From the NCBI GenBank assembly GCA_002825465.1, contig PJER01000018.1:1-50986 (forward strand): a stretch of 50,986 nt of DNA, in the 5' to 3' direction. The stretch's first letter is position 1. Every line of letters begins with the position of its first letter. Below are positions 36,477 to 45,355 of the stretch, piece by piece. The notes under the pieces are model-generated. The model was not told the origin of the DNA and ran no database searches. It was given only the letters and a program-made list of their open reading frames with translations. The stretch is from Candidatus Thorarchaeota archaeon MP8T_1. Lineage in GTDB: Archaea; Asgardarchaeota; Thorarchaeia; Thorarchaeales; Thorarchaeaceae. The position numbers and the translations under genes are program-made.

Positions 36477-37259
36477 TTATTCGTCTACTACCATTGTTCG
36501 AGCAAAGGTCATGTATCCAGTGTGAGCGACCATCCAGGTTGTGGGTCGTGTTTTATTTTCTCTCACCATGATCTCTCGCTCAAGAATCTCAAGAGTCTTG
36601 ATCATTCCCCATTTGCCATTCTCAGATAAAGCTTTGCAGGTCTTCATGGTCTGCTCGATTGTTGGACTATAACTCGCAAGATAACAGCTTGATTTGAGAA
36701 CTCGGTGTGCTTCGTCTACAAGCAGCCATGGCGTAGCAAGGTCTAGCACGATTGCATCGATGTTGTCTTCCTTGATACCTTCCAAAATGTCTTGATGATG
36801 TTGAGTGACATTTTCTGTTAAGCCGTACTTTGCAAGATTCTTCTGCGCACCAACATACATGTCTTCTCTGATCTCGTAGGTATAGACATGGCCGGTGGGT
36901 CCCACAGCTCTGGCAAGAATTCCTGTGAGTGCACCTGATCCAGTGCCTGACTCAACCACTCGCGAGCCTGCACATATGGACGCCTCTACAAGGATTGTTC
37001 CTGCATCTTTTGGGTAGATGATCTGAGTGTTTCTTCCCATGGCGATCTGGATGTCTGTATGACTTGGTCTATGAATCTGAAATGATGTACCTGAATGGCT
37101 CTCAATTCGATGACCAAAGGGCTTACCTATCATATCGTCGTAAGCTAAGATTCCCTTGTTAGAATGGAAACTATCTCCTGCTTTCACTCGTCGAATCCAG
37201 TTTCTCTTGCCATCCATGAAGATGAAAACAAGGTCTCCATCTTTAATCGGGTCTTGCAT
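36477..37259 (-). CDS. trmI: tRNA (adenine-N1)-methyltransferase TrmI (m1A57/58)
   Basis: S-adenosylmethionine-dependent methyltransferase that forms m1A at position 57/58 in the T loop of tRNAs. The N-terminal beta domain (GDLVFIFMDGKRNWIRRV) and the Rossmann domain are both present. The SAM motif VVESGTGSGALTGILARAVG, the acidic VYTYEIREDMY and the catalytic-region LDLATPW are all typical of the TrmI/Trm61 family, as is IIYPKDAG before the SAM motif. Length 260 is normal. No ribosome binding site is visible before the ATG. Inverted repeats lie 48-108 bases upstream and could be in its leader. Confidence 0.93.
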   Translation of the reverse strand: MQDPIKDGDLVFIFMDGKRNWIRRVKAGDSFHSNKGILAYDDMIGKPFGHRIESHSGTSFQIHRPSHTDIQIAMGRNTQIIYPKDAGTILVEASICAGSRVVESGTGSGALTGILARAVGPTGHVYTYEIREDMYVGAQKNLAKYGLTENVTQHHQDILEGIKEDNIDAIVLDLATPWLLVDEAHRVLKSSCYLASYSPTIEQTMKTCKALSENGKWGMIKTLEILEREIMVRENKTRPTTWMVAHTGYMTFARTMVVDE

Positions 37260-37306
37260 AGGTTGTTGTCTGTTACTGTTGTGTTTTGAGTCTTGCTAAG
37301 CTGCGC

Positions 37307-37367
37307 ACAACTCCTGCGGCTATAGTTTTGTAGAATGACTACAATTAGGAGTTGTTCACTTCAGTGA
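37307..37367. repeat. Nested inverted repeats between trmI and the HerA-like gene
   Basis: ACAACTCCT (37307-37315) pairs perfectly with AGGAGTTGT (37347-37355), and inside it TTGTAG (37328-37333) pairs with CTACAA (37339-37344) around a five-base loop. A second element, TCACT-TC-AGTGA, follows at 37356-37367. This 281-base gap otherwise shows no gene. It could be a small RNA, a trmI leader structure or an operator. Confidence 0.45.
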
Positions 37368-37540
37368 CAAAATCGCATACGCCACGCCATTCACAAATAT
37401 TCCAACTAGACTAAAGGAATGAGTCAAAATACTTATGATTTTACTAGAAAATAAGAAGAGTTGAAAACAAATCGCGCCGTGGGATACTATCAAGCTAAGC
37501 TTTATCCGAATTCGCAGTGGAATCGACAAGAGGTGCACGA

Positions 37541-39751
37541 ATGAACGACACGGGAAATCCAGACACGCCAGATGAAGAACATCCCGACGATTCACAGAGA
37601 CTAGACAAGCCTATAGATCTCATTCACAAATCAGCGCTACCATACCATCCTCGAGTGAGTGATCCATTAGACTTGCATGTTGATTTGAGCGTAGGAGTAG
37701 TACTCGGACGTACTGAATCCTTCCATCGAAAGTACCACGCCGCAGGTCTAGGACTTATTGGAGGAGTCGCTGAGACCTCAGATGACGTTCTGACATCCCT
37801 GATGGGAATGCCAGTGACTCTTGATCTAATGAGTCCTCATGTGATGCTTGTTGCAGGAAAGAGAGGTTCTGGGAAGAGCTATACACTCGGAATAATAGCT
37901 GAAGAACTTGCTCGATCAATGGAACGTCGAGAGATCGAAGTTGCTGCTGTCCTTGTTGATACAGTTGATGTGTTCAGACAAATGGTAGATTCAAATGACG
38001 ATCAGAGTGACATATTGAAGAAATGGTCTCTTGAAGCAAGAGGATTTCCAGTCAATGTCTATGTCCCTCGAAGGACCTATGTTGGTCTCCCTGATGAGGT
38101 GAAGAAGAAAGCGAGGCTTTACCCTCTATCCATTGGACCCAAGGAGTTGACTGTTTCTGATTGGGGCTATGTTCTAGAGAAAGGTGGAACCCTTAGCACT
38201 GCCATGGAGAATCTGATCAGTGAAACGCTAGATAATGTTCGTAAGGGTTACTCTCTTGGTTCAGGAGAACGCATTCCGCTCAAACGTGATTTCAGTATCA
38301 AAGACATGATAATCTGTATTGATACTAATCCATCCATTGAGGAACTCTACAAACCATCAACTCGAACAGCATTGATTCAACGATTGAAACGTGCAGATCG
38401 AATGGGTGTGTTCCATCCTGGTGGCACAAGTGCTCAGGATTTGGCTATTGCTGGGGAGATAACAGTAATTGATGTAGCGCCACTTGGCTCTGATGCTGAG
38501 GCAGTTCTTGCAATCTTGACAAACATGCTCTGTCGTCAGGTCCTTACCTACAGGATGGCTTGGACAGATGAAGGTACCAGTGCTCGTGAGGAGCTTCCTC
38601 CGACTTGGCTCATTATAGATGAAGCACATACACTAGTTCCACGATCTGGCCCAACTCCAGCAAAGGACGCGATTATTGGATATGCAAAGCTTGGAAGGAG
38701 GTTTGGTTGCAGTTTGGTTCTATGCACCCAACAACCATCCGCAGTGGCAGATGAAGCAATCTCTCAAGCTGACTTAATTATCTCCCATTCATTGTCTCAT
38801 GACAATGATATACGATCACTCCAACAGCGAGCTCCCGCAGTTATGCCCGAACAATTCAAGGATAAAGTGTTCATCAGTAGTTTGCCTCGAGGTGCAGCAA
38901 TTGTTTTCGACCAGACCACCGAGAACAAACGCGGCTTTATCATGCAAGTACGTCCACGACTGTCACAGCATGGCGGAACCGATCGTCTCTCAGGACTCTT
39001 TGAAGCTGTAAAGCTGTTGCTTCCTGAAGAGCCAGATGAGATTGAGCTAGTTGATTTTCCAGAGGAAGAAGATGAGGAATCCGTTGACACCGAAGAACCA
39101 GAAATGGTTGAAACCAAAGAATCTGAGGAAGACCTTCCAGAAGTACCAAGACCTCCCCTAAAGCTCAGTAAAGAGGATTGGCAGGTACTTGACGGTTGGA
39201 TGAAGGACTATGTGCAAGAATTATTCGAGGAAACGAAACAGGAGTTCTCTATTACTGACGAACCTGCTCCTAGGATCGAGTTACCTGTCGAAGTGCCTTC
39301 GCTCTCTGAAGTTGATATTGTGCCAATTACTGCATCTGAAGTTGATCCAGAAGAAGTACTGGTCAAGGAGTTTGGTCCAATCTCTCATGAGCTTCTCTCT
39401 AAGGCTACAACAAGAAAGATACTCTATGGAAAAGGTTCGCATGAATATCTCTTTACATCACAACACAATTTACGAGAAACAATCGCAGTTGATAGGGAAG
39501 ATACTGATCCTTCAATAATCATCAACTGGATTGCAGCTGGAATAACTGCAAGTGGACTAGATCTAGACCAATTAATCCACGAGGATGGATTTACCTTCGT
39601 ATGTTTTCGAAAAGACGGAATTCGAGTAGTCTTCTCTATAGGTAGAAGTGGACCTTTAGTAAGTGCTCCTATTGTTGTCGTTGGGGTCGATAGACGAGCT
39701 GTCGACAAATTGGCTGACAGGATACGGACAGCTCTTCATAAACCTGAATAG
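37541..39751 (+). CDS. HerA-like ATPase with an extra acidic linker and C-terminal domain
   Basis: About 736 residues. The N-terminal part has a HAS-barrel-like segment (VGVVLGRTESF) and a RecA-fold motor of the HerA/FtsK superfamily: Walker A GKRGSGKS near residues 106-113, Walker B TWLIIDEAHTLVPR, and the arginine/sensor region SLVLCTQQPSAVADE. HerA pumps DNA, usually with the nuclease NurA in end resection; no nurA is adjacent. After residue about 500 comes a strongly acidic linker (EEEDEESVDTEEPEM) and a C-terminal domain of about 180 residues I do not recognise. GAGGTG precedes ATG 37541; an in-frame GTG at 37517 is less likely. Confidence 0.82.
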   Translation: MNDTGNPDTPDEEHPDDSQRLDKPIDLIHKSALPYHPRVSDPLDLHVDLSVGVVLGRTESFHRKYHAAGLGLIGGVAETSDDVLTSLMGMPVTLDLMSPHVMLVAGKRGSGKSYTLGIIAEELARSMERREIEVAAVLVDTVDVFRQMVDSNDDQSDILKKWSLEARGFPVNVYVPRRTYVGLPDEVKKKARLYPLSIGPKELTVSDWGYVLEKGGTLSTAMENLISETLDNVRKGYSLGSGERIPLKRDFSIKDMIICIDTNPSIEELYKPSTRTALIQRLKRADRMGVFHPGGTSAQDLAIAGEITVIDVAPLGSDAEAVLAILTNMLCRQVLTYRMAWTDEGTSAREELPPTWLIIDEAHTLVPRSGPTPAKDAIIGYAKLGRRFGCSLVLCTQQPSAVADEAISQADLIISHSLSHDNDIRSLQQRAPAVMPEQFKDKVFISSLPRGAAIVFDQTTENKRGFIMQVRPRLSQHGGTDRLSGLFEAVKLLLPEEPDEIELVDFPEEEDEESVDTEEPEMVETKESEEDLPEVPRPPLKLSKEDWQVLDGWMKDYVQELFEETKQEFSITDEPAPRIELPVEVPSLSEVDIVPITASEVDPEEVLVKEFGPISHELLSKATTRKILYGKGSHEYLFTSQHNLRETIAVDREDTDPSIIINWIAAGITASGLDLDQLIHEDGFTFVCFRKDGIRVVFSIGRSGPLVSAPIVVVGVDRRAVDKLADRIRTALHKPE

Positions 39752-39778
39752 AATCGAAGAAGGACTAGTTCACGCTCA

Positions 39779-40189
39779 ATGGTCGTTCTTATAAGGCCCC
39801 AAATTATGAGCGACTTGGTGCGCATAAGAATGAGTAAGGAAGATATTCGATCACCTGTTAATCTGAAGATTGCTTCAATGACAGATTTAGCAAGAATGCT
39901 TGTATCATGGTCGCAGAGAGACCGTCCTGCCAGTATGCTCTATTTCGAATACAAGGGTAAGCACTACTATGGTACGCTTATTTCAAACCATGGGTATTAC
40001 GAGCATTATGGGCTTCCATTATGGGTTCACATAGAAGGTGAAGGTCCACCAGAAGGAAGTTTCCTCTCCTACACAACACGACCCAAGGAAAAAGTGGAAT
40101 TTGTAGATTCTATCTCTGATGTCGGTCCGATGGTTGTACATCTACCAATTATTCGTCTCGCAGAGAAGTTAGAGGTTCTCGACCTGTAA
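39779..40189 (+). CDS. Conserved-looking small protein of unknown function
   Basis: I do not recognise this protein (136 residues, or 127 from ATG 39806, or 119 from ATG 39830). It reads as a small alpha/beta soluble protein: a helix with TDLARMLVSWSQ, then strands ASMLYFEYKGKHYYGTLI and a Tyr/His-rich stretch SNHGYYEHYGLPLWVHIEG. None of the starts has a clear ribosome binding site. It follows the HerA-like gene by 27 bases on the same strand and is probably co-transcribed with it, so a link to DNA processing is possible. It ends three bases from the convergent membrane-protein gene. Confidence 0.6.
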   Translation: MVVLIRPQIMSDLVRIRMSKEDIRSPVNLKIASMTDLARMLVSWSQRDRPASMLYFEYKGKHYYGTLISNHGYYEHYGLPLWVHIEGEGPPEGSFLSYTTRPKEKVEFVDSISDVGPMVVHLPIIRLAEKLEVLDL

Positions 40190-40192
40190 TCA

Positions 40193-41251
40193 TCAGTACA
40201 ATTCTCTTGGCGATGCACGGAAGTAACTAACTATTGCCAGTGCTGCATATATCAAAAATGCAAGCCAGATAATTGATGTAATTAGTATCAGGTTTGTTTT
40301 GAAGAAGAGTTCTACAATTAAGAACAAGCCAATCACAAATATGTTAGAGGCTCCTCCGATTGTTGTATCTCCCTCGACTTTGAGATAGAATTTTACAATT
40401 ATCATTATCCCTACAATCGCAAGAGAAGTCCAATTGATGTAATTATAGAAAAGATTGGACTGATTAAGGAATGGTATTATCCCAAATGGTGTTGGAATTG
40501 GAGGCAAGTAAATGAATAGGAAAAAAATGAATAGAATGAATTCTCCAAATCTGATCCAGTTTGTGGGTGTCCTTGTGTACACTTCACCATAGAGGCCCTT
40601 ATCGTATTCCGTTGCTCCATAATAGATGAAGTATACTGGCGCTCCAAAACTCAAAGCATTTACCAGACATTGAGCAAATCCATAGGCTATCTGTAACCAG
40701 TAATTCTCCCATGCGCCAAGTATAGTAGTCCAGAGATTGAGATATGTCGGTAGAAACTCCAACATTACTAGTCCGGGAAGTATGCACAACCCAATTGCCA
40801 CGATTACACCTAACACCGCCGCTGGTTTCCCTCCCCCTAATTTGCCTATACCAACTGTATAGAACACATGACCTGCAACGACGAGTCCCTCTATGAGTGC
40901 AATAATAGGAGTAGCCATGGGTAGAATAAATACCATGAGAATGAAAGCTGCATTTGCACCGTAAAACACCCTCCAGCGTAAAGGAACTGCAGTGATTGTT
41001 TCATCCATGATATGAACCATGTTTGCTAACCGATATCGTTGATAATAGATGGTTCCAATCCAAGGGACTGAAAATACCGTTGGCGCCGCAATATAGTGGA
41101 ACAGGAAATCCAACCAGGCATCCCCAAATGGCATCATCTGGGGGATAAAGAGCATCAGAATGAAGAAGTAGATTGGACCTACGATTGCCAGCAGTACTAC
41201 AGTCAATCGTGTCATTAACCAGTCTGGACTCAAGCTATTATCTCCAATCAT
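40193..41251 (-). CDS. Polytopic membrane protein of unknown function
   Basis: About 352 residues with eight or nine hydrophobic segments and many Trp/Tyr/Pro residues near the membrane borders (FLFIYLPPIPTPFGIIPFLN). No family or catalytic motif is recognised. The longest frame starts at TTG 41302, but ATG 41251 follows AGGAG by five bases and is clearly preferred. The N-terminal helix pair (LTVVLLAIVGPIYFFILMLF) and a conserved-looking WIGTIYYQRYRLANMVHIMDE loop may help to find relatives. It is convergent with the small protein at 39779 and divergent from OMP decarboxylase. Confidence 0.65.
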   Translation of the reverse strand: MIGDNSLSPDWLMTRLTVVLLAIVGPIYFFILMLFIPQMMPFGDAWLDFLFHYIAAPTVFSVPWIGTIYYQRYRLANMVHIMDETITAVPLRWRVFYGANAAFILMVFILPMATPIIALIEGLVVAGHVFYTVGIGKLGGGKPAAVLGVIVAIGLCILPGLVMLEFLPTYLNLWTTILGAWENYWLQIAYGFAQCLVNALSFGAPVYFIYYGATEYDKGLYGEVYTRTPTNWIRFGEFILFIFFLFIYLPPIPTPFGIIPFLNQSNLFYNYINWTSLAIVGIMIIVKFYLKVEGDTTIGGASNIFVIGLFLIVELFFKTNLILITSIIWLAFLIYAALAIVSYFRASPRELY

Positions 41252-41369
41252 CACAACTCCTGATTCGGATATAAGTTTGCATGGAATATTTAGTATTTCC
41301 AACTAATGCCGATAGTTTATTTAGATGAGTGTTCTATCACGATGTAGTTGCCAGTTAGGAGTGAGTAGT

Positions 41370-42149
41370 TTGTACAAACGTAAGATTACTGCCTCTAGCT
41401 TCGTTAGGAAGAGTAAGCTGATAATTGGTCTGGATCTGGTTGCAGATTTTAGTGGCAAGGATGCCAATGCAAAGAAGGCTGAACGAGACCGACTTGAGCA
41501 GAGAGCTCTCGAATTAATCACTCAAACAGCAGAACACGCTGTTGCTTTCAAGATAAATCGTCACCTTGTTCTTCCTCTCGGTATCTCAGAGGGTATACCA
41601 CGAATAGTTGACAAGATTCATGATGAAGGTATCACAGCAATCATTGACTGCAAACTGAATGATATCGGGAACACAAACAAGGTCATTGCAAAATACTACT
41701 TCGATGCTGGATTTGATGCAATGATCGTGAATCCACTGGTCGGTATGGAAGGTGGTCTCGATGGTGTCTTTGAAATGGCTACCAATCGGAAACGTGGCAT
41801 AATCACTCTCTGTTATATGTCGCATCCCGCAGCAAAGGATGGTTATGGTCTCATAGTCGAAGAGAAGGGGAAGAAACCTGAACCTCTCTATATACGGTTC
41901 GCACGTCAAGCTCGCCTCTGGGATGTCGATGGTGTCATTGTAGGTGCAACATTTCCTGAGAAGATTGAAGAGATTCGTAATGTACTTGGTGATGAGATTC
42001 CAATTATCTGTCCTGGCGTTGGAGCGCAAGGTGCAAGTGCACGAGATGCAATTGATGCAGGCGCGAACTTTGTGATTGCCGCTAGATCAGTTGTTGATGC
42101 TCCCGACCCAGCCACCTCTGCCGCAGCAATTGCCGCAGAAATTCGATAA
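41370..42149 (+). CDS. pyrF: Orotidine 5'-phosphate decarboxylase
   Basis: Converts OMP to UMP, the last step of de novo pyrimidine synthesis. The TIM-barrel motifs are KLIIGLDLVADFSG at the first strand, the catalytic DCKLNDIGNT (Asp-x-Lys-x-x-Asp), MIVNPLVGMEG, IICPGVGAQG and the phosphate-binding FVIAARSVVDA. It is somewhat longer than the common archaeal enzyme (about 215-230 residues), with an internal insert around residues 155-180 containing VEEKGKKPEPLY. An ATG at 41325 opens the longest frame, but the first 15 residues look unlike the family. TTG 41370 follows TTAGGAG at a normal distance, so it is preferred; this choice is moderately sure. Confidence 0.88.
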   Translation: MYKRKITASSFVRKSKLIIGLDLVADFSGKDANAKKAERDRLEQRALELITQTAEHAVAFKINRHLVLPLGISEGIPRIVDKIHDEGITAIIDCKLNDIGNTNKVIAKYYFDAGFDAMIVNPLVGMEGGLDGVFEMATNRKRGIITLCYMSHPAAKDGYGLIVEEKGKKPEPLYIRFARQARLWDVDGVIVGATFPEKIEEIRNVLGDEIPIICPGVGAQGASARDAIDAGANFVIAARSVVDAPDPATSAAAIAAEIR

Positions 42150-42193
42150 CACGAAATCAAGTCTGAGCTCAAATTGGACGAACACTAATGTAC

Positions 42194-42213
42194 ATTGTGG
42201 ACCAATTGTGGAC
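42194..42213. repeat. Tandem ATTGTGGAC repeat upstream of the aminotransferase
   Basis: ATTGTGGAC occurs at 42194-42202 and again at 42205-42213, an 11-base period (one helical turn), in the 170-base gap before the aminotransferase. It could be a paired activator or repressor site. Confidence 0.3.
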
Positions 42214-42319
42214 TACAAAGCCAATTCCAATCAGAAACAGATAAAGCATAATGAAATGATATCATGTACAGAAGTGTGCATGCTTCTAACCAACTTTCCA
42301 CTCTTAGGAGTAGTCAAAA

Positions 42320-43591
42320 TTGGCAAATAATCGTAGCTATAGCTTTGCTACCTGGACCTCTTTTATCGAAGAGTCGCAAATTAGAGCTTTGCTCAAGTAT
42401 AATGTAAAATATTATTTTGCTGGCGGAAAACCTGGTATCATGCCTACCGATATCTTTGCGGATATTATGGCTGATATTAGTGAACGATACAAAAAAGATT
42501 CCAAACTTGCACTTGATGATCTAAACTATGGCCCTACTGGGGGGCAATCGTGGTTCCTAAAGACACTTGCAAAACGACTTCATGATGTTCGGAAGATACC
42601 TATTGATCCTGAAACTGAGTGGGACCACGTTTCCATTACTAATGGCTCTCAGCAGGCACTCTATGCGTTGCTTGATACATTGGTCGACCCTGGTGATGTA
42701 ATCATCACACCATCTCCTGCATACTTGGGCTTTCTGGTACCTGCTGTAAAACTTGGAGCTAGAGTGCTCACAGTGTCGACAGATATTGATGGTATCATTC
42801 CTGAAGAGGTTGAGCGTGCAGTTGAGCTTTCACAGAAGAAATTCGGCAAGGTTCCTGACCTTCTCTATGTTGTTCCTGATAGTGACAATCCAAAGGGCAC
42901 AACCTTGTCTATGAAACGACGACAAGCTCTCTTCGACATTTGTACTGCTCACAATATTCTCTTGGTGGAAGACTCAGCATATGCCGAAATTCAATTTAAG
43001 AAAAATCCAAAGCCAATCAAGACGCTAGACAAAGATAACACCTGTGTTGCCTATCTTGGAACTAGTAGTAAGGAGGCTGCTGTTTTGAGAGTAGGTTACT
43101 CAGTTATGCCTGATAATGTCAGAGAGCAAGTCCTCAAGGACAAGGGATACCTTGACTTGTGTACAACGACCCTGGTTCAACGAATTCTTGACGAATATTA
43201 CACCAAATATATTGACCAAGCAATGAAAGTCAGCATTCCAGCATATCGTGTACGATACGAAGCTATGGCGAAAGCGATAGACGAATTCTTCCCTGCAGGA
43301 GAAAGAACCGATCCAACTGGCGGTTTCTTCATTTGGTGGCAGAGTGAAGATGCCAACTTTAATTCCAGTGAATTCATGCAACGCGTCGCAATTCCAAATG
43401 ATTTGCTGTATGTACCTGGAGGTCCCTTTTATCCAATTGAAGGATTCAAGGTATCTGATGACGGTAGTGATATCATACCAAGTATTCCAGAAGCTAACAC
43501 AATGCGTCTGGGATTCTCTTACGCTGTTGAAGAGATCATCTCAGAAGGTATTGAGAAACTTGGTAAGTTGCTAACCAAGGAAATTGGATAA
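42320..43591 (+). CDS. PLP-dependent class I/II aminotransferase (2-aminoadipate/LysN-like)
   Basis: A 423-residue fold-type I aminotransferase. Family features are YFAGGKPGIMP near the N-terminus, LNYGPTGGQSWFLKTLAKRL, the ITNGSQQALYALLDTLVDPGD segment, the pyridine-ring VPDSDNPKGTTLS region, LLVEDSAYAEI, the PLP Lys in TSSKEAAVLRVGY, and GGFFIWW near the C-terminus. This matches the LysN/aromatic-type group that often acts on 2-aminoadipate, branched or aromatic amino acids; the substrate cannot be told by eye. The TTG start follows TTAGGAG by nine bases. It converges on bshC with a shared hairpin terminator, so any link with bacillithiol is only positional. Confidence 0.82.
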   Translation: MANNRSYSFATWTSFIEESQIRALLKYNVKYYFAGGKPGIMPTDIFADIMADISERYKKDSKLALDDLNYGPTGGQSWFLKTLAKRLHDVRKIPIDPETEWDHVSITNGSQQALYALLDTLVDPGDVIITPSPAYLGFLVPAVKLGARVLTVSTDIDGIIPEEVERAVELSQKKFGKVPDLLYVVPDSDNPKGTTLSMKRRQALFDICTAHNILLVEDSAYAEIQFKKNPKPIKTLDKDNTCVAYLGTSSKEAAVLRVGYSVMPDNVREQVLKDKGYLDLCTTTLVQRILDEYYTKYIDQAMKVSIPAYRVRYEAMAKAIDEFFPAGERTDPTGGFFIWWQSEDANFNSSEFMQRVAIPNDLLYVPGGPFYPIEGFKVSDDGSDIIPSIPEANTMRLGFSYAVEEIISEGIEKLGKLLTKEIG

Positions 43592-43596
43592 TCAGA

Positions 43597-43627
43597 TAGA
43601 ACATTGGGCATCTGCCCGATGTTTCTA
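43597..43627. terminator. Bidirectional terminator between the aminotransferase and bshC
   Basis: TAGAACATTGGGC pairs with GCCCGATGTTTCTA (one bulge and one G-T pair) around an ATCT loop. The bshC stop codon is at the end of the right arm. Confidence 0.5.
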
Positions 43628-45340
43628 TACTGAGAAATTGATGAACACTGTTGCACCATTCTTCATGGGGCCAACATATGTTCGTTCATATGGTCCAAAG
43701 ATGTCACTAAATCCCGCATTGAGTGCCCATTCTATCCAAGACCACGAAGACTCTTGGCCAAGCTTATCCTGAGCGAATTGACCAAAGGTCCAACTCAGAT
43801 AGCGTTCTATATCGAATTTGAGATTCAAGAGGGATTCTATTTCCTTTCCTTTCTTATCCTCTATCTCTAATTCGAGTTCTCTCAGTTCTTGATTCAGTCT
43901 TGCATGAGTATCAAGAATGGTCTCTGATAGATCTAACAAGGTATTGTTCATATCCTCGAACCTATTCTTTCGTCTGAATCTTGTCACCTTTCCACTAAGA
44001 CTGAACATCTCACTGCGATGAAGCACTGTCTTTTCATTTTCCTGAAGATCTTTTGCCAAGCTCTCATTCCATGGAGTGTTGAAGTATACGCGTGGATATC
44101 TTGCAAATAATGGAAATGGAATTTCCATGACCTTTGCTGTTGGGATTACCTGACTGTAGTACGCCGCCTCACCTGGTCCTCCGACATGAACAACTGTTGG
44201 AATGATGGTATCAATTGCCATTTGTCTTGAGTCAACTCTCAATGAGAGATGTTTTGCCACATCCCCAAGATATGGTGTTTCAGCTATCGTTTCAATTTCA
44301 ATAGGTTCAGAACATGTTGGGCACTTCCCAGATAGCACGATAGTATTTCCAATATCCTCGTAATGTAGTTCGGTACGTGAGCTATTGCATTCCTTGTTGG
44401 TGCATTCATAGTAAAAGGGAACATAGTCGTTTCCTCTTCTCCCCATTCCTGGATTGAATCCCGCTTCCTCAATCTGTGTCGTGATTTGATCTTCAATTTC
44501 TAGTTGGCGTTCTCGATTCTCTCGTGCTAGAAGAAATTCAAGTCCCTCACTCAATAGTTCACGAATCTCTGGGTCAGATGCAGAGACCAGTGGTACACCT
44601 AGATTTCCTTCAATATTGAATAATCTACCAAGGATATGCTTTATCCATTCACCAAATAATGATGAGTTTTGGTAGCTCCACCTTAGGATGGAAAGGGCCT
44701 GTTCAAGTCGTTCTTCAAATAGTATTCTTGTGGCCCCTTCTAAACCTTTGAACATTGGCCTATAACTATCACGAATAGACTCTTCCACTTGCGAATACCA
44801 GTCTTTGTCAGGTAAAGGAAGCACATTCACTGGCGAGTTCTCGTATCCCTCAGGCACTGGGAAACTGATGAGAGTTCCACCTGACCCAAATACTGGTACT
44901 CGAATATTAGTCAATTCTGGTTGAACAATATCGTAATCTGCAACACAGAAGTATGTTGAGAAGTTGACATCTTTCTCAGCACAAAGTTGTGCAATTATCT
45001 TGGCAGTGATTGGTTTATTGAGAATGTATGCTGGTCCCCCTAAAACTGCTGTCTGATGAGCTGATTCAATTGCACCTTGTCTTAATGTTTCAATTGAATC
45101 TTGAACTTCAGGAGTAAGAGTCCCTAATTTTCTATTTGAGGATATCAAGATCTTTTCAAGAAGGTCCATTCGCTCATCGATGTGCCATAATGTCTTGGTG
45201 TATTGGTTCCGTACTGAGGTCGCTCGTTCTGCAAATCCATCAAGGGTAGTGGGTGGCGAATCATAAAGGTCTCTCGCTAGTTTCTCGTACTCTCCTTTCC
45301 AGATGTATTTCTGTAGAACTGTGTTAATACTAGGAACCAT
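43625..45340 (-). CDS. bshC: BshC-like putative cysteine ligase of bacillithiol synthesis, with a zinc-ribbon insert
   Basis: Would add cysteine to GlcN-malate, the last step of bacillithiol synthesis. About 571 residues, close to bacterial BshC (about 540). Visible family features are HQTAVLGGPAYILNKPITAKI (bacterial TGQQ-x-G-x-x-x-GP-x-x-x-x-K-A region) at about 95-115, CVADYDIVQPELTN matching the ASEDHDFEEIN region, VGGPGEAAYYSQVIP at about 386-400 (bacterial GGPGEIAYW), and a long C-terminal coiled coil. Between them, Cys313/318 and Cys340/343 form a zinc-ribbon-like pair, which I do not recall from Bacillus BshC. GTG 45355 is in frame, but it forms part of GTGGAG, nine bases before ATG 45340. 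It lies just after bshA on the same strand. Confidence 0.8.
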   Translation of the reverse strand: MVPSINTVLQKYIWKGEYEKLARDLYDSPPTTLDGFAERATSVRNQYTKTLWHIDERMDLLEKILISSNRKLGTLTPEVQDSIETLRQGAIESAHQTAVLGGPAYILNKPITAKIIAQLCAEKDVNFSTYFCVADYDIVQPELTNIRVPVFGSGGTLISFPVPEGYENSPVNVLPLPDKDWYSQVEESIRDSYRPMFKGLEGATRILFEERLEQALSILRWSYQNSSLFGEWIKHILGRLFNIEGNLGVPLVSASDPEIRELLSEGLEFLLARENRERQLEIEDQITTQIEEAGFNPGMGRRGNDYVPFYYECTNKECNSSRTELHYEDIGNTIVLSGKCPTCSEPIEIETIAETPYLGDVAKHLSLRVDSRQMAIDTIIPTVVHVGGPGEAAYYSQVIPTAKVMEIPFPLFARYPRVYFNTPWNESLAKDLQENEKTVLHRSEMFSLSGKVTRFRRKNRFEDMNNTLLDLSETILDTHARLNQELRELELEIEDKKGKEIESLLNLKFDIERYLSWTFGQFAQDKLGQESSWSWIEWALNAGFSDIFGPYERTYVGPMKNGATVFINFSV

Positions 45341-45355
45341 CTTGTTGTTCTCCAC

